DNA of 64,000 nucleotides from contig NZ_RIBP01000001.1 in NCBI RefSeq assembly GCF_007273535.1, positions 372,001 to 436,000 of the forward strand, written 5' to 3'. A program made the translations under genes and the position numbers. Numbering within the stretch: position 1 is the stretch's first letter; the number at the start of each line of letters is the position of its first letter. The notes under the pieces are model-generated. The model ran no database searches and was not told the origin of the DNA. It saw only the letters and a list, made by a program, of their open reading frames with translations. Source of the stretch: Niallia circulans (lineage in GTDB: Bacteria; Bacillota; Bacilli; Bacillales; Cytobacillaceae). Of the stretch, positions 40,474 to 48,480 are shown in pieces.

Positions 40474-41682
40474 ATGGATAATACTACTTTTAATGACAGA
40501 TTAGAGGGTATAGGACTGTCAAAGATTGCATATATGTTTTGGATAGTTCTAGTATATGTAGCAGCAATTGCGATTCAGATATATGAAAATGCTACAGTAC
40601 ACGATATAGTACTTTTAACTTTATTTTCTGCGATTCACTTTTTTCTGTACTATTTGTCTGTTTCCTTACAACTGTCGAAAAAACAAAGCTGGTTCTATAT
40701 AATACTGCAAATTTCTTTATTATTTTTATCGTCTTTTTTCTTACATACTAGGATACCGATTTTATTAGTTGGAATTTTACCAATGTTAATCGCTCAAAGT
40801 ATAACCATTTTTAATAGCTGGAAAAAAGTGCTTATTGCTTTTATAGCAATATATGCAGTTTACTGTAATGCCATATGGCTCAATTATGGTTCGAGTGAAT
40901 TACCAATTTTCATACTGGTTTTCTTTTTTAATTTAACCTTAGTAGTATTTTATTCCGTCATGTACAATAAGCAAGTTAATGCCAGAATACGAATGGCATA
41001 CTTTCTCCAAGACCTAGAACGAGTCCATCAGCGAGTTGAAGAGTTAACGTTAGCTAATGAGAGACAGAGGATGGCAAGGGATTTGCATGATACGTTAGCA
41101 CAAGGGTTAGCAGGTATCATTATGCAATTAGAAGCTGTAGATTCGCATATGCAAAATGGAAATACAGAGAGATCACATGAAATAATTCAGCATTCAATGG
41201 CACAAGCTAGAGAAACCTTACGGAAATCTAGAACAGTCATTGATGATTTGCGATCAGTACCAGTTGAAAAAAACAGTTTTAATAAACAGGTCTTAGAACA
41301 GCTGGAAGTATTTAAACAAGAGACGAGGATTAATGTGGAGTTATTAGAACAACCAATTGTTAATATCCCATATTTAGTCAGGGAGAATTGTCTGTATATT
41401 ATTAGTGAGTGCTTAGCTAATATTAAGAAGCATGCCAATGCTGAAAAAGTAAGAATGGAAATGAAAATAATTAACAGTGAGATAGTAATCAAAATCAGTG
41501 ATAATGGGATTGGATTTAAGAAGAAATCCATTGGTAATCATACTGGAAGATATGGTCTTATAGGATTATTGGAAAGGGCACATCTAATTGGTGGAGAAAT
41601 ACAAATTAATACAGATGTCGGAATAGGAACAGAAATCACATTGCAAGTACCAATAAAAGGGGTAGCTTATGGAAGCATATAA
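40474..41682 (+). CDS. ydfH: Sensor histidine kinase, NarL-type (YdfH-like)
   Basis: Membrane sensor kinase of 402 aa. Six N-terminal helices (residues 15-170) lead through a coiled coil to a HisKA_3 dimerisation domain with ERQRMARDLHDTLAQGLAG, where the His is phosphorylated. A C-terminal ATPase domain holds ISECLANIKKHANA (N box), ISDNGIGF and GLIGLLERAHLIGG. There is no extracellular sensor domain, so it likely senses a membrane signal. Its 3' end overlaps the response regulator by 14 bases. Confidence 0.88.
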   Translation: MDNTTFNDRLEGIGLSKIAYMFWIVLVYVAAIAIQIYENATVHDIVLLTLFSAIHFFLYYLSVSLQLSKKQSWFYIILQISLLFLSSFFLHTRIPILLVGILPMLIAQSITIFNSWKKVLIAFIAIYAVYCNAIWLNYGSSELPIFILVFFFNLTLVVFYSVMYNKQVNARIRMAYFLQDLERVHQRVEELTLANERQRMARDLHDTLAQGLAGIIMQLEAVDSHMQNGNTERSHEIIQHSMAQARETLRKSRTVIDDLRSVPVEKNSFNKQVLEQLEVFKQETRINVELLEQPIVNIPYLVRENCLYIISECLANIKKHANAEKVRMEMKIINSEIVIKISDNGIGFKKKSIGNHTGRYGLIGLLERAHLIGGEIQINTDVGIGTEITLQVPIKGVAYGSI

Positions 41683-42313
41683 TGTACTTATCGTAGACGA
41701 TCATTTAGTAGTTAGAGAAGGTCTTAAGTTAATCTTGGAAACGAACGATAAATATCAAGTAATGGGTGAAGCTGAAAACGGAATCCAAGCATTAGACATT
41801 CTGAAAGTTAAGAAACCAGATGTCATTTTAATGGATTTAAATATGCCTGTCCTTAATGGATTGGACACGATAACCAAGTTAAATGAGCTAAAGGTAAATA
41901 TTCCAATCATTATTCTAACTACTTATAATGAAGACGAGTGGATGATAAAAGGGTTAGAATTAGGTGCTAAGGGATATTTATTGAAGGATACGAGTAGAGA
42001 AAATTTATTCCGTTCCATAGAAACTGCAGTAAGAGGGGAAACCTTGCTGCAGCCTGAAATACTTGAAAGAGTACTAAAAGTAAAAACAGCAAATGAAGTT
42101 TCTTTTTCCAACAATGCAATGAATCTAACTGAAAAAGAATTGTTTATCCTGAAAGCAGCGGCAAAGGGCTACCGAAATAAAGATATTGCTTTTGATATTG
42201 GAATTTCTGAACGAACTGTAAAGGCACATATCACAAACATATTTAATAAAATGGGGGTTAATTCCAGAACAGAGGCTGTAGCAGTTGCGATAGAAAGAGG
42301 ATACTTCCAATGA
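41669..42313 (+). CDS. ydfI: Response regulator, NarL/LuxR type (YdfI-like)
   Basis: Response regulator of 214 aa. The receiver domain has NVLIVDDHLVVREGLK, the phospho-acceptor Asp in PDVILMDLNMPVLNGL, and KGYLLKDTSRENLF. The C-terminal LuxR-type DNA-binding domain is LTEKELFILKAAAKGYRNKD with ISERTVKAHITNIFNKMGV. Translationally coupled to the kinase gene. Its expected targets are the MMPL transporter upstream and, from the matching boxes, the small gene at 42451. Confidence 0.9.
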   Translation: MEAYNVLIVDDHLVVREGLKLILETNDKYQVMGEAENGIQALDILKVKKPDVILMDLNMPVLNGLDTITKLNELKVNIPIIILTTYNEDEWMIKGLELGAKGYLLKDTSRENLFRSIETAVRGETLLQPEILERVLKVKTANEVSFSNNAMNLTEKELFILKAAAKGYRNKDIAFDIGISERTVKAHITNIFNKMGVNSRTEAVAVAIERGYFQ

Positions 42314-42318
42314 AATTT

Positions 42319-42382
42319 GCCCAATCGTACATATGGTTATGCCCTTATGTACGATTTTTTTTGTTTAAAACTGATTTATACT
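42319..42382 (+). promoter_or_regulatory. Putative YdfI-type boxes and promoter of 38-aa gene
   Basis: GCCCAATCGTAC (42319-42330) and GCCCTTATGTAC (42341-42352) repeat at 22 bp. A -10 TATACT (42377-42382) lies 36 bp after the start of the second box, with no good -35. A second possible -10 is TATAAT at 42412-42417. Confidence 0.55.
42324..42362 (+). terminator. Terminator of the ydfHI-like operon
   Basis: ATCGTACATA (42324-42333) and TATGTACGAT (42346-42355) form a perfect 10-bp stem followed by eight Ts. It overlaps the tandem GCCC boxes. Confidence 0.85.
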
Positions 42383-42450
42383 AAATTTATACACCGATTT
42401 ATTTATCTTTTTATAATTGAAAATTAAAAGGATGGAGGAGGAAATTAATT

Positions 42451-42567
42451 ATGAAAAACAAACTCATCTATGGCATTCTTTATACTTTATCAATCTTGGC
42501 CGGCTTCATTTTATTCTTTGCAGAGAGAAGATATAAAAAAACCGCAAAAAACCAAGCGAAAGAATAG
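42451..42567 (+). CDS. 38-aa single-helix membrane protein
   Basis: A short gene with a strong ribosome binding site (GGAGGAGG) 7-9 nt before the ATG. The product has one transmembrane helix (about residues 5-24, IYGILYTLSILAGFILFF) and a very basic tail (ERRYKKTAKNQAKE), so the C-terminus should face the cytoplasm. It follows the kinase/regulator operon and carries the same putative activator boxes as the MMPL gene. It may modulate the kinase or the transporter; that is inference. Confidence 0.65.
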   Translation: MKNKLIYGILYTLSILAGFILFFAERRYKKTAKNQAKE

Positions 42568-42797
42568 ACGAACAAAGTTGTACTTAAACTGCCGAGAAGG
42601 TTTTTTTACAAGCATTAAATATCACTAGTGATGTAGAATTAAGCTAACAATAAGATTCAAAGGATTATTACCAGCCGGTTTATGCATTTCAAAGTGAGGT
42701 TAATGGAGTGGAGAGCTTAATCTTAATACCAGCAATCTGAATTGGGGCGATATAGGAAGAAGCGAGATGTTAAAAGAAGACGCTCTTAAAAGGAAAA

Positions 42798-42834
42798 AAA
42801 ACAGGGCACAGGATATGTGCTCTGTTTTTTATAG
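42798..42834. terminator. Bidirectional terminator
   Basis: ACAGGGCAC (42801-42809) pairs with GTGCTCTGT (42817-42825, one wobble), with A/T runs on both sides. It ends the leftward gntR gene. Confidence 0.8.
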
Positions 42835-42844
42835 TTTCAGCTTG

Positions 42845-43567
42845 TTAATTTTTATACTTCATATCGACCACTAATATATCTCCCATATCATAACGATGCC
42901 GAGTCCGGGAATATTCAAATGGGACGCCGTTGTCCAAGTACACGACTTGAATGACTTCTAAAACAGGATCACGGTCTGTGCATTGTAAATATTGTTTATC
43001 AAGTTCATCTGGCTGGTCTGCGCGGATGCGCCTATTTGCGCCGAGAATTTTAAAGTTAAGATCTTTTTTTATATAATGATAGATCGACTTTTGTAAAATC
43101 TCTTCTGTGATATCGGGGATTACATGTACAGGCATTATCGTATGCTCCATTAAAAATGGTTCATCATTTAACAGCCTGAAGCGAACGATATCATAAATAG
43201 GCTGGTTCTTTGAAATCATTAATTTTTCTACTTCATCCTCAATTGGAAACCGGACATTGAAGGAGATAATGACACTCGAAATTTTTCCATTACCTTTTAT
43301 TTGCTCTGTTAAGCCGATGTATTCATCAGCTTTTGCATCAAGCTGAGACATTTGTAAGGCATTTTTTCTGACAAATGTTCCAGATCCTTGTTTACTATAA
43401 ATAAGGCCTTCTATAGATAATAAATTGAGTGCTTTAATAATGGTCACTCTGCTCGTTTCAAATTCTTTAGCCAATTTTTCCTGATCAGGAAGGGGCTTTG
43501 ATGAATCATATTCTTTGTTGATGATTCTATTTCGAATTTGTTCTGCAATCCACTTATACTTAACCAT
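42845..43567 (-). CDS. GntR/HutC family transcriptional regulator
   Basis: Repressor of 240 aa. The N-terminal winged HTH is EQIRNRIINKEYDSSKPLPD with KEFETSRVTIIKALNLLS and GTFVRKN. The C-terminal UTRA sensor domain contains FLMEHTIMPVHVIPDI and EVIQVVYLDNGVPFEYSRTR. The ATG at 43567 follows GAGGTG. UTRA regulators of this kind (BglR, TreR) respond to sugar phosphates. It lies behind a phospho-beta-glucosidase and EIIC, whose promoter holds a TreR-like operator, so it most likely represses that operon. Confidence 0.88.
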   Translation of the reverse strand: MVKYKWIAEQIRNRIINKEYDSSKPLPDQEKLAKEFETSRVTIIKALNLLSIEGLIYSKQGSGTFVRKNALQMSQLDAKADEYIGLTEQIKGNGKISSVIISFNVRFPIEDEVEKLMISKNQPIYDIVRFRLLNDEPFLMEHTIMPVHVIPDITEEILQKSIYHYIKKDLNFKILGANRRIRADQPDELDKQYLQCTDRDPVLEVIQVVYLDNGVPFEYSRTRHRYDMGDILVVDMKYKN

Positions 43568-43611
43568 TATTCGCACCTCAAGAAATTTAGTGTATAGTAA
43601 GGCTTTTTGTA

Positions 43612-43663
43612 CGTTTTAAAAAAAGGAAATCGCCTTTTCCTTATATTTCAAGACGATTTCCTT
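43612..43663 (-). terminator. Terminator between EIIC and gntR genes
   Basis: AAGGAAATCG (43623-43632) pairs perfectly with CGATTTCCTT (43654-43663); leftward it is followed by seven Ts. gntR may therefore have its own weak promoter or rely on read-through. Confidence 0.8.
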
Positions 43664-43707
43664 CTATTAATATCATAACATGACTAAAAAGTATACAGTT
43701 AAGTTTG

Positions 43708-45033
43708 TTAAGCTGCTTTATCGTTATTCATCTGGCTGACCCGTTCACTGATCTTCATGAAAGGCAAGTATAGGAACGCACCACCAATAATAATGAGCGC
43801 CTGCAGAATAACAGCCTTCCAATCGCCTGCTGTCGCCAAGTATGCGCTTAACAGTGGCGGCGTGGTCCATGGAATATAAACGACCGTTTTGCTGATAAAA
43901 CCGATAGCTGTTGCAAAATAACCAATTATAATACCAAGAGCAGGGAGAAGGACAAACGGAATCATCATTGGAATATTGAAAACAATAGGATAGCCAAAAA
44001 TCACCGGCTCATTGATATTGAAAAGCCCTGGTCCTGTTGCTAACTTGGCTATATCCTTACCAGGTTTGCTTTTTCCAAACAGGAAAATAGCAAGTATGAG
44101 TGAAATCGTGCTGCCTGTACCGCCAATCATGCCAAAGGTCGGAACAAAAGAGCTGTTGATAATATGCGGGATTGCCTGACCGTTTGCATATGCCAGCATA
44201 TTTTCATTCATATTGGCCAATAGCAGTGGGTCAAGTAAGGCGCCATTGACAACAGTTTGATGGATACCAATCGAGAAAAGGAAGTTTCCAATACTGTAAA
44301 TGACAACTGTTCCTATCAAGCTCGTATTAATCTTTCGTAATGGTTCTTGAATCATCGAAGAGATAAGCGAGATTAAGTTAGTATCAAAGGCCACCGCCAG
44401 AATTAATGAAATGACTCCAAAGAAAGATAAAACTAGGATAGCTGGAATCATAACATTGAACGATTTACTTACGGCAGGGGGGATATTGTCCCCAAGACTA
44501 ATTTCTAACTTTTTAATACTTGATACCTTGATGAAAATTTCAGTCGCAAGCAAGCCAATAATTATACCAGCAAACATTCCAGTCGTGCCAAGATTGCCGA
44601 ATGTTAAAACACCTGTAATATCGACTGCTGTTTCAGTACCGACCGGAACCATCGAGACAGTATTTGGCATCATAATCACAAGTGTTGCCAATGCAATCGC
44701 AGCAGATGCTAAAGGATCTTTAAAGTTACGATTTCTTGATAAGCTATAAGCAATCATCGGAGCTAGCAAAAGTCCGGCTATATTTAGTGTTCCATTCGTA
44801 ATGGTAGTTCCCCAATACTGGGCATTTACTAGTGTATCTCCGCCAAAAAACCAAGGGAAAATAACATTGTTAACAAGGACTGCAACTCCTGCTAAAATAA
44901 ACAGCGGCATGATAACAGCAAAAGCATCTCTTAACGATCGCAAATGGATCTGTCCGCCTAATTTAGCGGCAAACATGGTGAATTTATCAATAAATGACAG
45001 TTTCTCAGCATTGTCTGTTTGACTTTTACTCAT
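43708..45033 (-). CDS. PTS EIIC, lactose/cellobiose family
   Basis: Membrane permease of 441 aa of the cellobiose/lactose IIC family (CelB, LicC). The N-terminus FAAKLGGQIHLRSLRDAFAV, the central GIHQTVVNGALLDPLLLANM and GPGLFNINEPVIFGYPIVFN with the conserved NEP motif are diagnostic. It imports and phosphorylates beta-glucosides with EIIA and EIIB, neither of which is encoded here, so it must borrow them from another locus. It lies 24 bases after the glycosidase gene. Confidence 0.9.
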   Translation of the reverse strand: MSKSQTDNAEKLSFIDKFTMFAAKLGGQIHLRSLRDAFAVIMPLFILAGVAVLVNNVIFPWFFGGDTLVNAQYWGTTITNGTLNIAGLLLAPMIAYSLSRNRNFKDPLASAAIALATLVIMMPNTVSMVPVGTETAVDITGVLTFGNLGTTGMFAGIIIGLLATEIFIKVSSIKKLEISLGDNIPPAVSKSFNVMIPAILVLSFFGVISLILAVAFDTNLISLISSMIQEPLRKINTSLIGTVVIYSIGNFLFSIGIHQTVVNGALLDPLLLANMNENMLAYANGQAIPHIINSSFVPTFGMIGGTGSTISLILAIFLFGKSKPGKDIAKLATGPGLFNINEPVIFGYPIVFNIPMMIPFVLLPALGIIIGYFATAIGFISKTVVYIPWTTPPLLSAYLATAGDWKAVILQALIIIGGAFLYLPFMKISERVSQMNNDKAA

Positions 45034-45057
45034 ACTGTATTCACCCTCTTGGTATTT

Positions 45058-46461
45058 TTATTGATTCACTTTATTCTCCAAAGCCTCAAGATCTGCCCCA
45101 TTACTCTTGATTACTTTTTGCAGCCACCAAAAGCTTTTCTTCGGAACTCGTTTCATATCCTTCAAATCATCGTTCTCACGGTTGACATACACCACGCCAT
45201 AGCGCTTGCGCATATCACCTTGTGAGCTTAAAATATCAATTAACCCCCAGCCCAAATATCCTATGACATCAACTCCGTCTATGAAAATTGCGTCCTTCAT
45301 CGCTTGAAAATGTGCTTTGTGATAAGCGATACGATAGTCATCCTGAATTTCATTTTTTCCATCCCATGACTCTATCACACCGATGCCATTCTCAATCGGG
45401 AAAACAGGTAATTTGTATCTGTCATACATTTTATTGATGACATCTCTAAATCCAAGCGGATCAATCTGCCAATTCCATTCTGTTGTTTCTAAATACGGAT
45501 TATCTTGTTTCCCGTAATGCATAAAATAATTGACAGACGTTCCCTCTGGAATCAAATCGGTATTAATAGTGGTGCTGGCGTAATAACTAAATGATAGGAA
45601 ATCACTGCGAAGTTTGGCCAGTTCTTCCAAATCTCCATCTTTAATGCCCATATCAATGTTCTCACGTTGGACATATGTCATAATTTCTTTTGAATACTTT
45701 CCGAATGTAAATGCTTCTAGGAGGTTGTGGTTGAAAAATTCATCAACTTTTCTGGCATAGAGGATATCTTTTGGTTTGCAGGTGGCTGGATATACTTCAA
45801 TATAAGCAAGCATTCCGCCAATTAAAGCATTCTCGTGGTTTTCGTGAATATAATTGGCGATGTTGGCGTGTGCCATCATGACATGATGCTGTATCTTATA
45901 TAGTTCATTCAATGTTTTCTCACCAGTAAGATAACCACTAATTTTAAAAGCTTCAGGGATGTGATAGAGGTTTTGTTCATTAAACGTAATCCAATATTTT
46001 ACCTTATGGGCAAAGCGGTCAACCATTTCCTTACCGTAACGGACAAAGGCATCCAATACTTCTCTGCTGACAAATCCATTGTATTTTTCCGCCAAATGAA
46101 GTGGCATATCAAAGTGATAAAGACAAATCATCGGTTCAATTCCGCGTTCAATTAAGCCGTCAATAAATTTGTCATAAAAAGCAATACCTTCTTCGTTGAA
46201 AGCACCGTCACCCAATGGATTAACCCGACTCCATGAGATTTGGAAGCGGTAACAATTCATGCCGAGCTGCTGCATATAATCAAAATCCTCTTCATAGCGA
46301 TGATAGCTGTCAGTTGCTACTTTCCAATCTGAGGCAAATTCGGAGGCTTCACGGATATCATAAACCGATAATCCTTTCCCGCCTTGATTCCACGCACCTT
46401 CAGTCTGCATACTAGAAACAGAGTTGCCCCACAAAAAACCGTCTTTTAACTTGTCAGTCAT
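45058..46461 (-). CDS. 6-phospho-beta-glucosidase, GH1
   Basis: Glycoside hydrolase family 1 enzyme of 467 aa. The N-terminal FLWGNSVSSMQTEGAW, the acid/base Glu in YWITFNEQNLYHIPE and the nucleophile Glu in PVFPIENGIGV are visible; GWGLIDILSSQGDMRKRYGV is the C-terminal phosphate-binding region (K and Y). It splits phosphorylated beta-glucosides delivered by the PTS into glucose 6-phosphate and aglycone or glucose. First gene of the leftward operon. GGAGGG precedes the ATG. Confidence 0.92.
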   Translation of the reverse strand: MTDKLKDGFLWGNSVSSMQTEGAWNQGGKGLSVYDIREASEFASDWKVATDSYHRYEEDFDYMQQLGMNCYRFQISWSRVNPLGDGAFNEEGIAFYDKFIDGLIERGIEPMICLYHFDMPLHLAEKYNGFVSREVLDAFVRYGKEMVDRFAHKVKYWITFNEQNLYHIPEAFKISGYLTGEKTLNELYKIQHHVMMAHANIANYIHENHENALIGGMLAYIEVYPATCKPKDILYARKVDEFFNHNLLEAFTFGKYSKEIMTYVQRENIDMGIKDGDLEELAKLRSDFLSFSYYASTTINTDLIPEGTSVNYFMHYGKQDNPYLETTEWNWQIDPLGFRDVINKMYDRYKLPVFPIENGIGVIESWDGKNEIQDDYRIAYHKAHFQAMKDAIFIDGVDVIGYLGWGLIDILSSQGDMRKRYGVVYVNRENDDLKDMKRVPKKSFWWLQKVIKSNGADLEALENKVNQ

Positions 46462-46500
46462 TTTTTACCCTCCATTTCAATATTGGTTTTACAGGTTTAT

Positions 46501-46514
46501 TGTAAGCGCTTTAC
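46501..46514 (-). promoter_or_regulatory. cre-like catabolite repression site
   Basis: TGTAAGCGCTTTAC is nearly palindromic and matches the CcpA consensus TGWNANCGNTNWCA at 12 of 14 positions. It lies 40 bases upstream of the phospho-beta-glucosidase start, a usual position for CcpA repression. Confidence 0.6.
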
Positions 46515-46520
46515 TTAAAG

Positions 46521-46546
46521 TTGTAAATACAAATTTTAAAATTTGT
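46521..46546 (-). promoter_or_regulatory. Putative GntR (TreR/BglR-type) operator
   Basis: TTGTAAATACAA (46521-46532) is a TTGTA-NN-TACAA palindrome like the TTGTATATACAA operators of UTRA regulators. It overlaps a perfect 18-bp palindrome, ACAAATTTTAAAATTTGT (46529-46546), which may hold the -10 region or a second site. Confidence 0.55.
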
Positions 46547-46729
46547 TAATATGTATTTAGGTTTGTGCAATTTTTGATTAATGTATGCACATCCTTGGTG
46601 GACTACATTGTGGTTTATTATTATTTTTTGGAGTATAAGTAGTATGAGCATTATTAAAAGTAAAGAATAGTTTATTTCACTAATCTCAGTCTGAAAAAAT
46701 ATAATGGTCTGTCCCTGTGTATTTAAGAC

Positions 46730-46766
46730 AAAGGCTTACGATGATTTCTAAGCCTTTTTTCTTTTG
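46730..46766 (+). terminator. Terminator
   Basis: AAAGGCTTA and TAAGCCTTT form a perfect 9-bp stem followed by TTTCTTTT. Only a very short frame (46645-46671) lies upstream on this strand. Confidence 0.8.
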
Positions 46767-46911
46767 GAGTGAAATGGATTTATGTTTTAATAATCCTTAA
46801 AAGGATTTTGTGATTCAATAACTAAATAATAAAAAAGAATAATAATTTATTGTAAAACAATAAATTATGTGGTAAATTCGATTTGTAAATTATTTAGTGA
46901 GGTGTTTTGTT

Positions 46912-47391
46912 ATGTTAAAACGAGGGTCCACAACCTTTTTGAAGTTAGCTGTATTTTTAATAGGGCTGCCCATATTAGCTCTAGGTGTATTTGGGATATT
47001 TTATTTAACGAAGAATCCTGCAAATCCTGATTATGCACACTTGTTATACCCAATGGTCATTATTATGTATATATCAGCAGCTCCATTTTTTCACGCATTG
47101 GTTCAGGCATTCCGACTTTTGAGCTTTATCGATAAGAATCATGCGTTTTCTCAAGACTCCGTAAGAGCTTTAAGAGTGATAAAATACTGCGCGGTCGTCA
47201 TTAGTGGTTTGTATGTCATCATGCTTCCGTTCGTCTTCCTTGTAGCCCAGCTAGATGATGCGCCTGGCTTAGTTATTATCGGGATGGTTCCTATCTTTGC
47301 GTCTATTGTCATCGCGGTGTTTGCAGCGGTTCTTCAAAAGCTTCTAAAAGACGCAATTGACCTTAAAGATGAAAATGAGCATACGATATGA
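46912..47391 (+). CDS. DUF2975 family membrane protein
   Basis: A 159-aa protein with four helices (LKLAVFLIGLPILALGVFGI first; FFHALVQAFRLLSFIDKNHAFS is the conserved loop). DUF2975 proteins are regularly encoded just upstream of a small Xre regulator, as here. Function is unknown. The ATG at 46912 follows GTGAGGTG. The next gene starts 10 bases after its stop. Confidence 0.85.
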   Translation: MLKRGSTTFLKLAVFLIGLPILALGVFGIFYLTKNPANPDYAHLLYPMVIIMYISAAPFFHALVQAFRLLSFIDKNHAFSQDSVRALRVIKYCAVVISGLYVIMLPFVFLVAQLDDAPGLVIIGMVPIFASIVIAVFAAVLQKLLKDAIDLKDENEHTI

Positions 47392-47401
47392 GGTGGATAA
47401 C

Positions 47402-47614
47402 ATGGCAATCATAATAAACATAGATGTAATGCTAGCAAAAAGAAAAATGAGTGTAACAGAATTATCAGAGAAGGTCGGTATCACAATGGCCAACCTCTCC
47501 ATATTGAAAAATGGGAAAGCAAAAGCTGTACGCATTACCACTTTAGAAGCGATTTGTAAGGCATTAGATTGCCAACCTGGAGATGTTTTAGAGTATAGAC
47601 CAGATAATGATTGA
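47402..47614 (+). CDS. Xre family small HTH regulator (YozG-like)
   Basis: A 70-aa protein that is almost entirely a Cro/CI helix-turn-helix: MSVTELSEKVGITMANLSIL then KNGKAKAVRITTLEAICKAL, ending GDVLEYRPD. This is the typical YozG-like partner of DUF2975 membrane proteins. GAGGTG precedes the ATG at 47402; a longer frame to the left overlaps DUF2975 and is unlikely. It probably autoregulates the cluster. Confidence 0.9.
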   Translation: MAIIINIDVMLAKRKMSVTELSEKVGITMANLSILKNGKAKAVRITTLEAICKALDCQPGDVLEYRPDND

Positions 47615-47641
47615 TTTCATTTTAGAATAGGTGTAGATAGT

Positions 47642-47860
47642 ATGAAAGTTATTCAAGAAGCAGCAGAATTTCATAGCAACGAATATCACGAAATTCTTTC
47701 TTTAGGATTAGCTTTTGTCTTAAACGGTAAGAGGTTTTCTGTTCTTCATGTATATGTTGTGGCAGATGTGATTACGTGTGTATCTAAAACAGAAGGATTC
47801 GCCTATGATGAACTGGAAGAGTTTTTGGAAGAGGGAAGAGCCTATATTGTATTTGATTAA
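47642..47860 (+). CDS. Small hypothetical protein
   Basis: A 72-aa soluble protein (FHSNEYHEILSLGLAFVLNG, RFSVLHVYVVADVITCVSK, acidic end ELEEFLEEGRAYIVFD). AATAGGTG before the ATG is a modest ribosome binding site. It lies in the Xre operon, 27 bases after the regulator. No family recognised. Confidence 0.6.
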   Translation: MKVIQEAAEFHSNEYHEILSLGLAFVLNGKRFSVLHVYVVADVITCVSKTEGFAYDELEEFLEEGRAYIVFD

Positions 47861-47884
47861 GATTAGTAGAGGTAGGGGATTGCT

Positions 47885-48290
47885 ATGAGAAGTAAACAAC
47901 GGTCAAAGATAAAACTTATATGCACATGCTTCATTGTTCTAATAGGAGCTCTGATTGTAACCGGGAGCTTTTTCATAGAAGAAGTAAAAAGAGAAGAGAA
48001 GATGGACGATGCAATCCAACCTCTTTAATAGGTACATCCTTGCTAAAAAGCTCTTCTCCAAATCAAATTCATGAGGTTGTCCTTCAAGAAATGATTGTTG
48101 AGGATTGGGATAAGAAGGACAATAAAGTTGTCTATGGATATTATTCCTTCCGGATTTATTATGGGAATCATAGCGGCAGTTTGGCCAGGTATAATGAGAT
48201 TAAGAGGCTCGGTGTGTGACGCCTTAAAATGTGGAAGTTACCTGGGAAGACGATAATATCGCAGTTATAAATGTACAAACAATCGGATGA
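47885..48290 (+). pseudogene. Frameshifted DUF5412-like gene
   Basis: A good start (GTAGGGG before ATG 47885) opens a membrane-anchored N-terminus (IKLICTCFIVLIGALIVTGS) that stops at 48028. Coding-like sequence goes on in a second frame to 48219 (LLKSSSPNQIHEVVL, KVVYGYYSFRIYYGNHSG) and in a third from 48228 to 48290 (NVEVTWEDDNIAVINVQTIG). In that order they resemble one DUF5412-like protein of about 130 residues. Two frameshifts make this a decayed gene. Confidence 0.65.
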
Positions 48291-48480
48291 AGGAGATAGA
48301 GTGATAAACCAGTCCATACGTTTGAACACAACAGATTAAAGAAACATCGGCATGTTAGCAGCTAAGAATAGAGTTGAATTAGTAAAGCGCAGATGCTAAA
48401 AAGTAAGATTCAGTATTTATTCGTCTTTTAAGATAAGTACATATCTGAAAAGAGATTTTCATTAAAAAGGGGAGTTATAA

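Larger units (their letters stand above)
46462..46911. other. Regulatory region between bgl operon and DUF2975 cluster
   Basis: It holds, from left to right, a cre-like site, a TreR/BglR-like operator, an 18-bp AT palindrome, an 8-codon gene-start remnant (46645-46671, MSIIKSKE) and a terminator at 46730-46766. The remainder is the promoter of the DUF2975 gene. Confidence 0.6.

Noticed and set aside
47920..48219. 99-aa protein in the DUF2975 cluster
   Set aside because: Its first third is an out-of-frame reading of the membrane anchor at 47885; only its later part is coding-like, as a piece of a broken gene.
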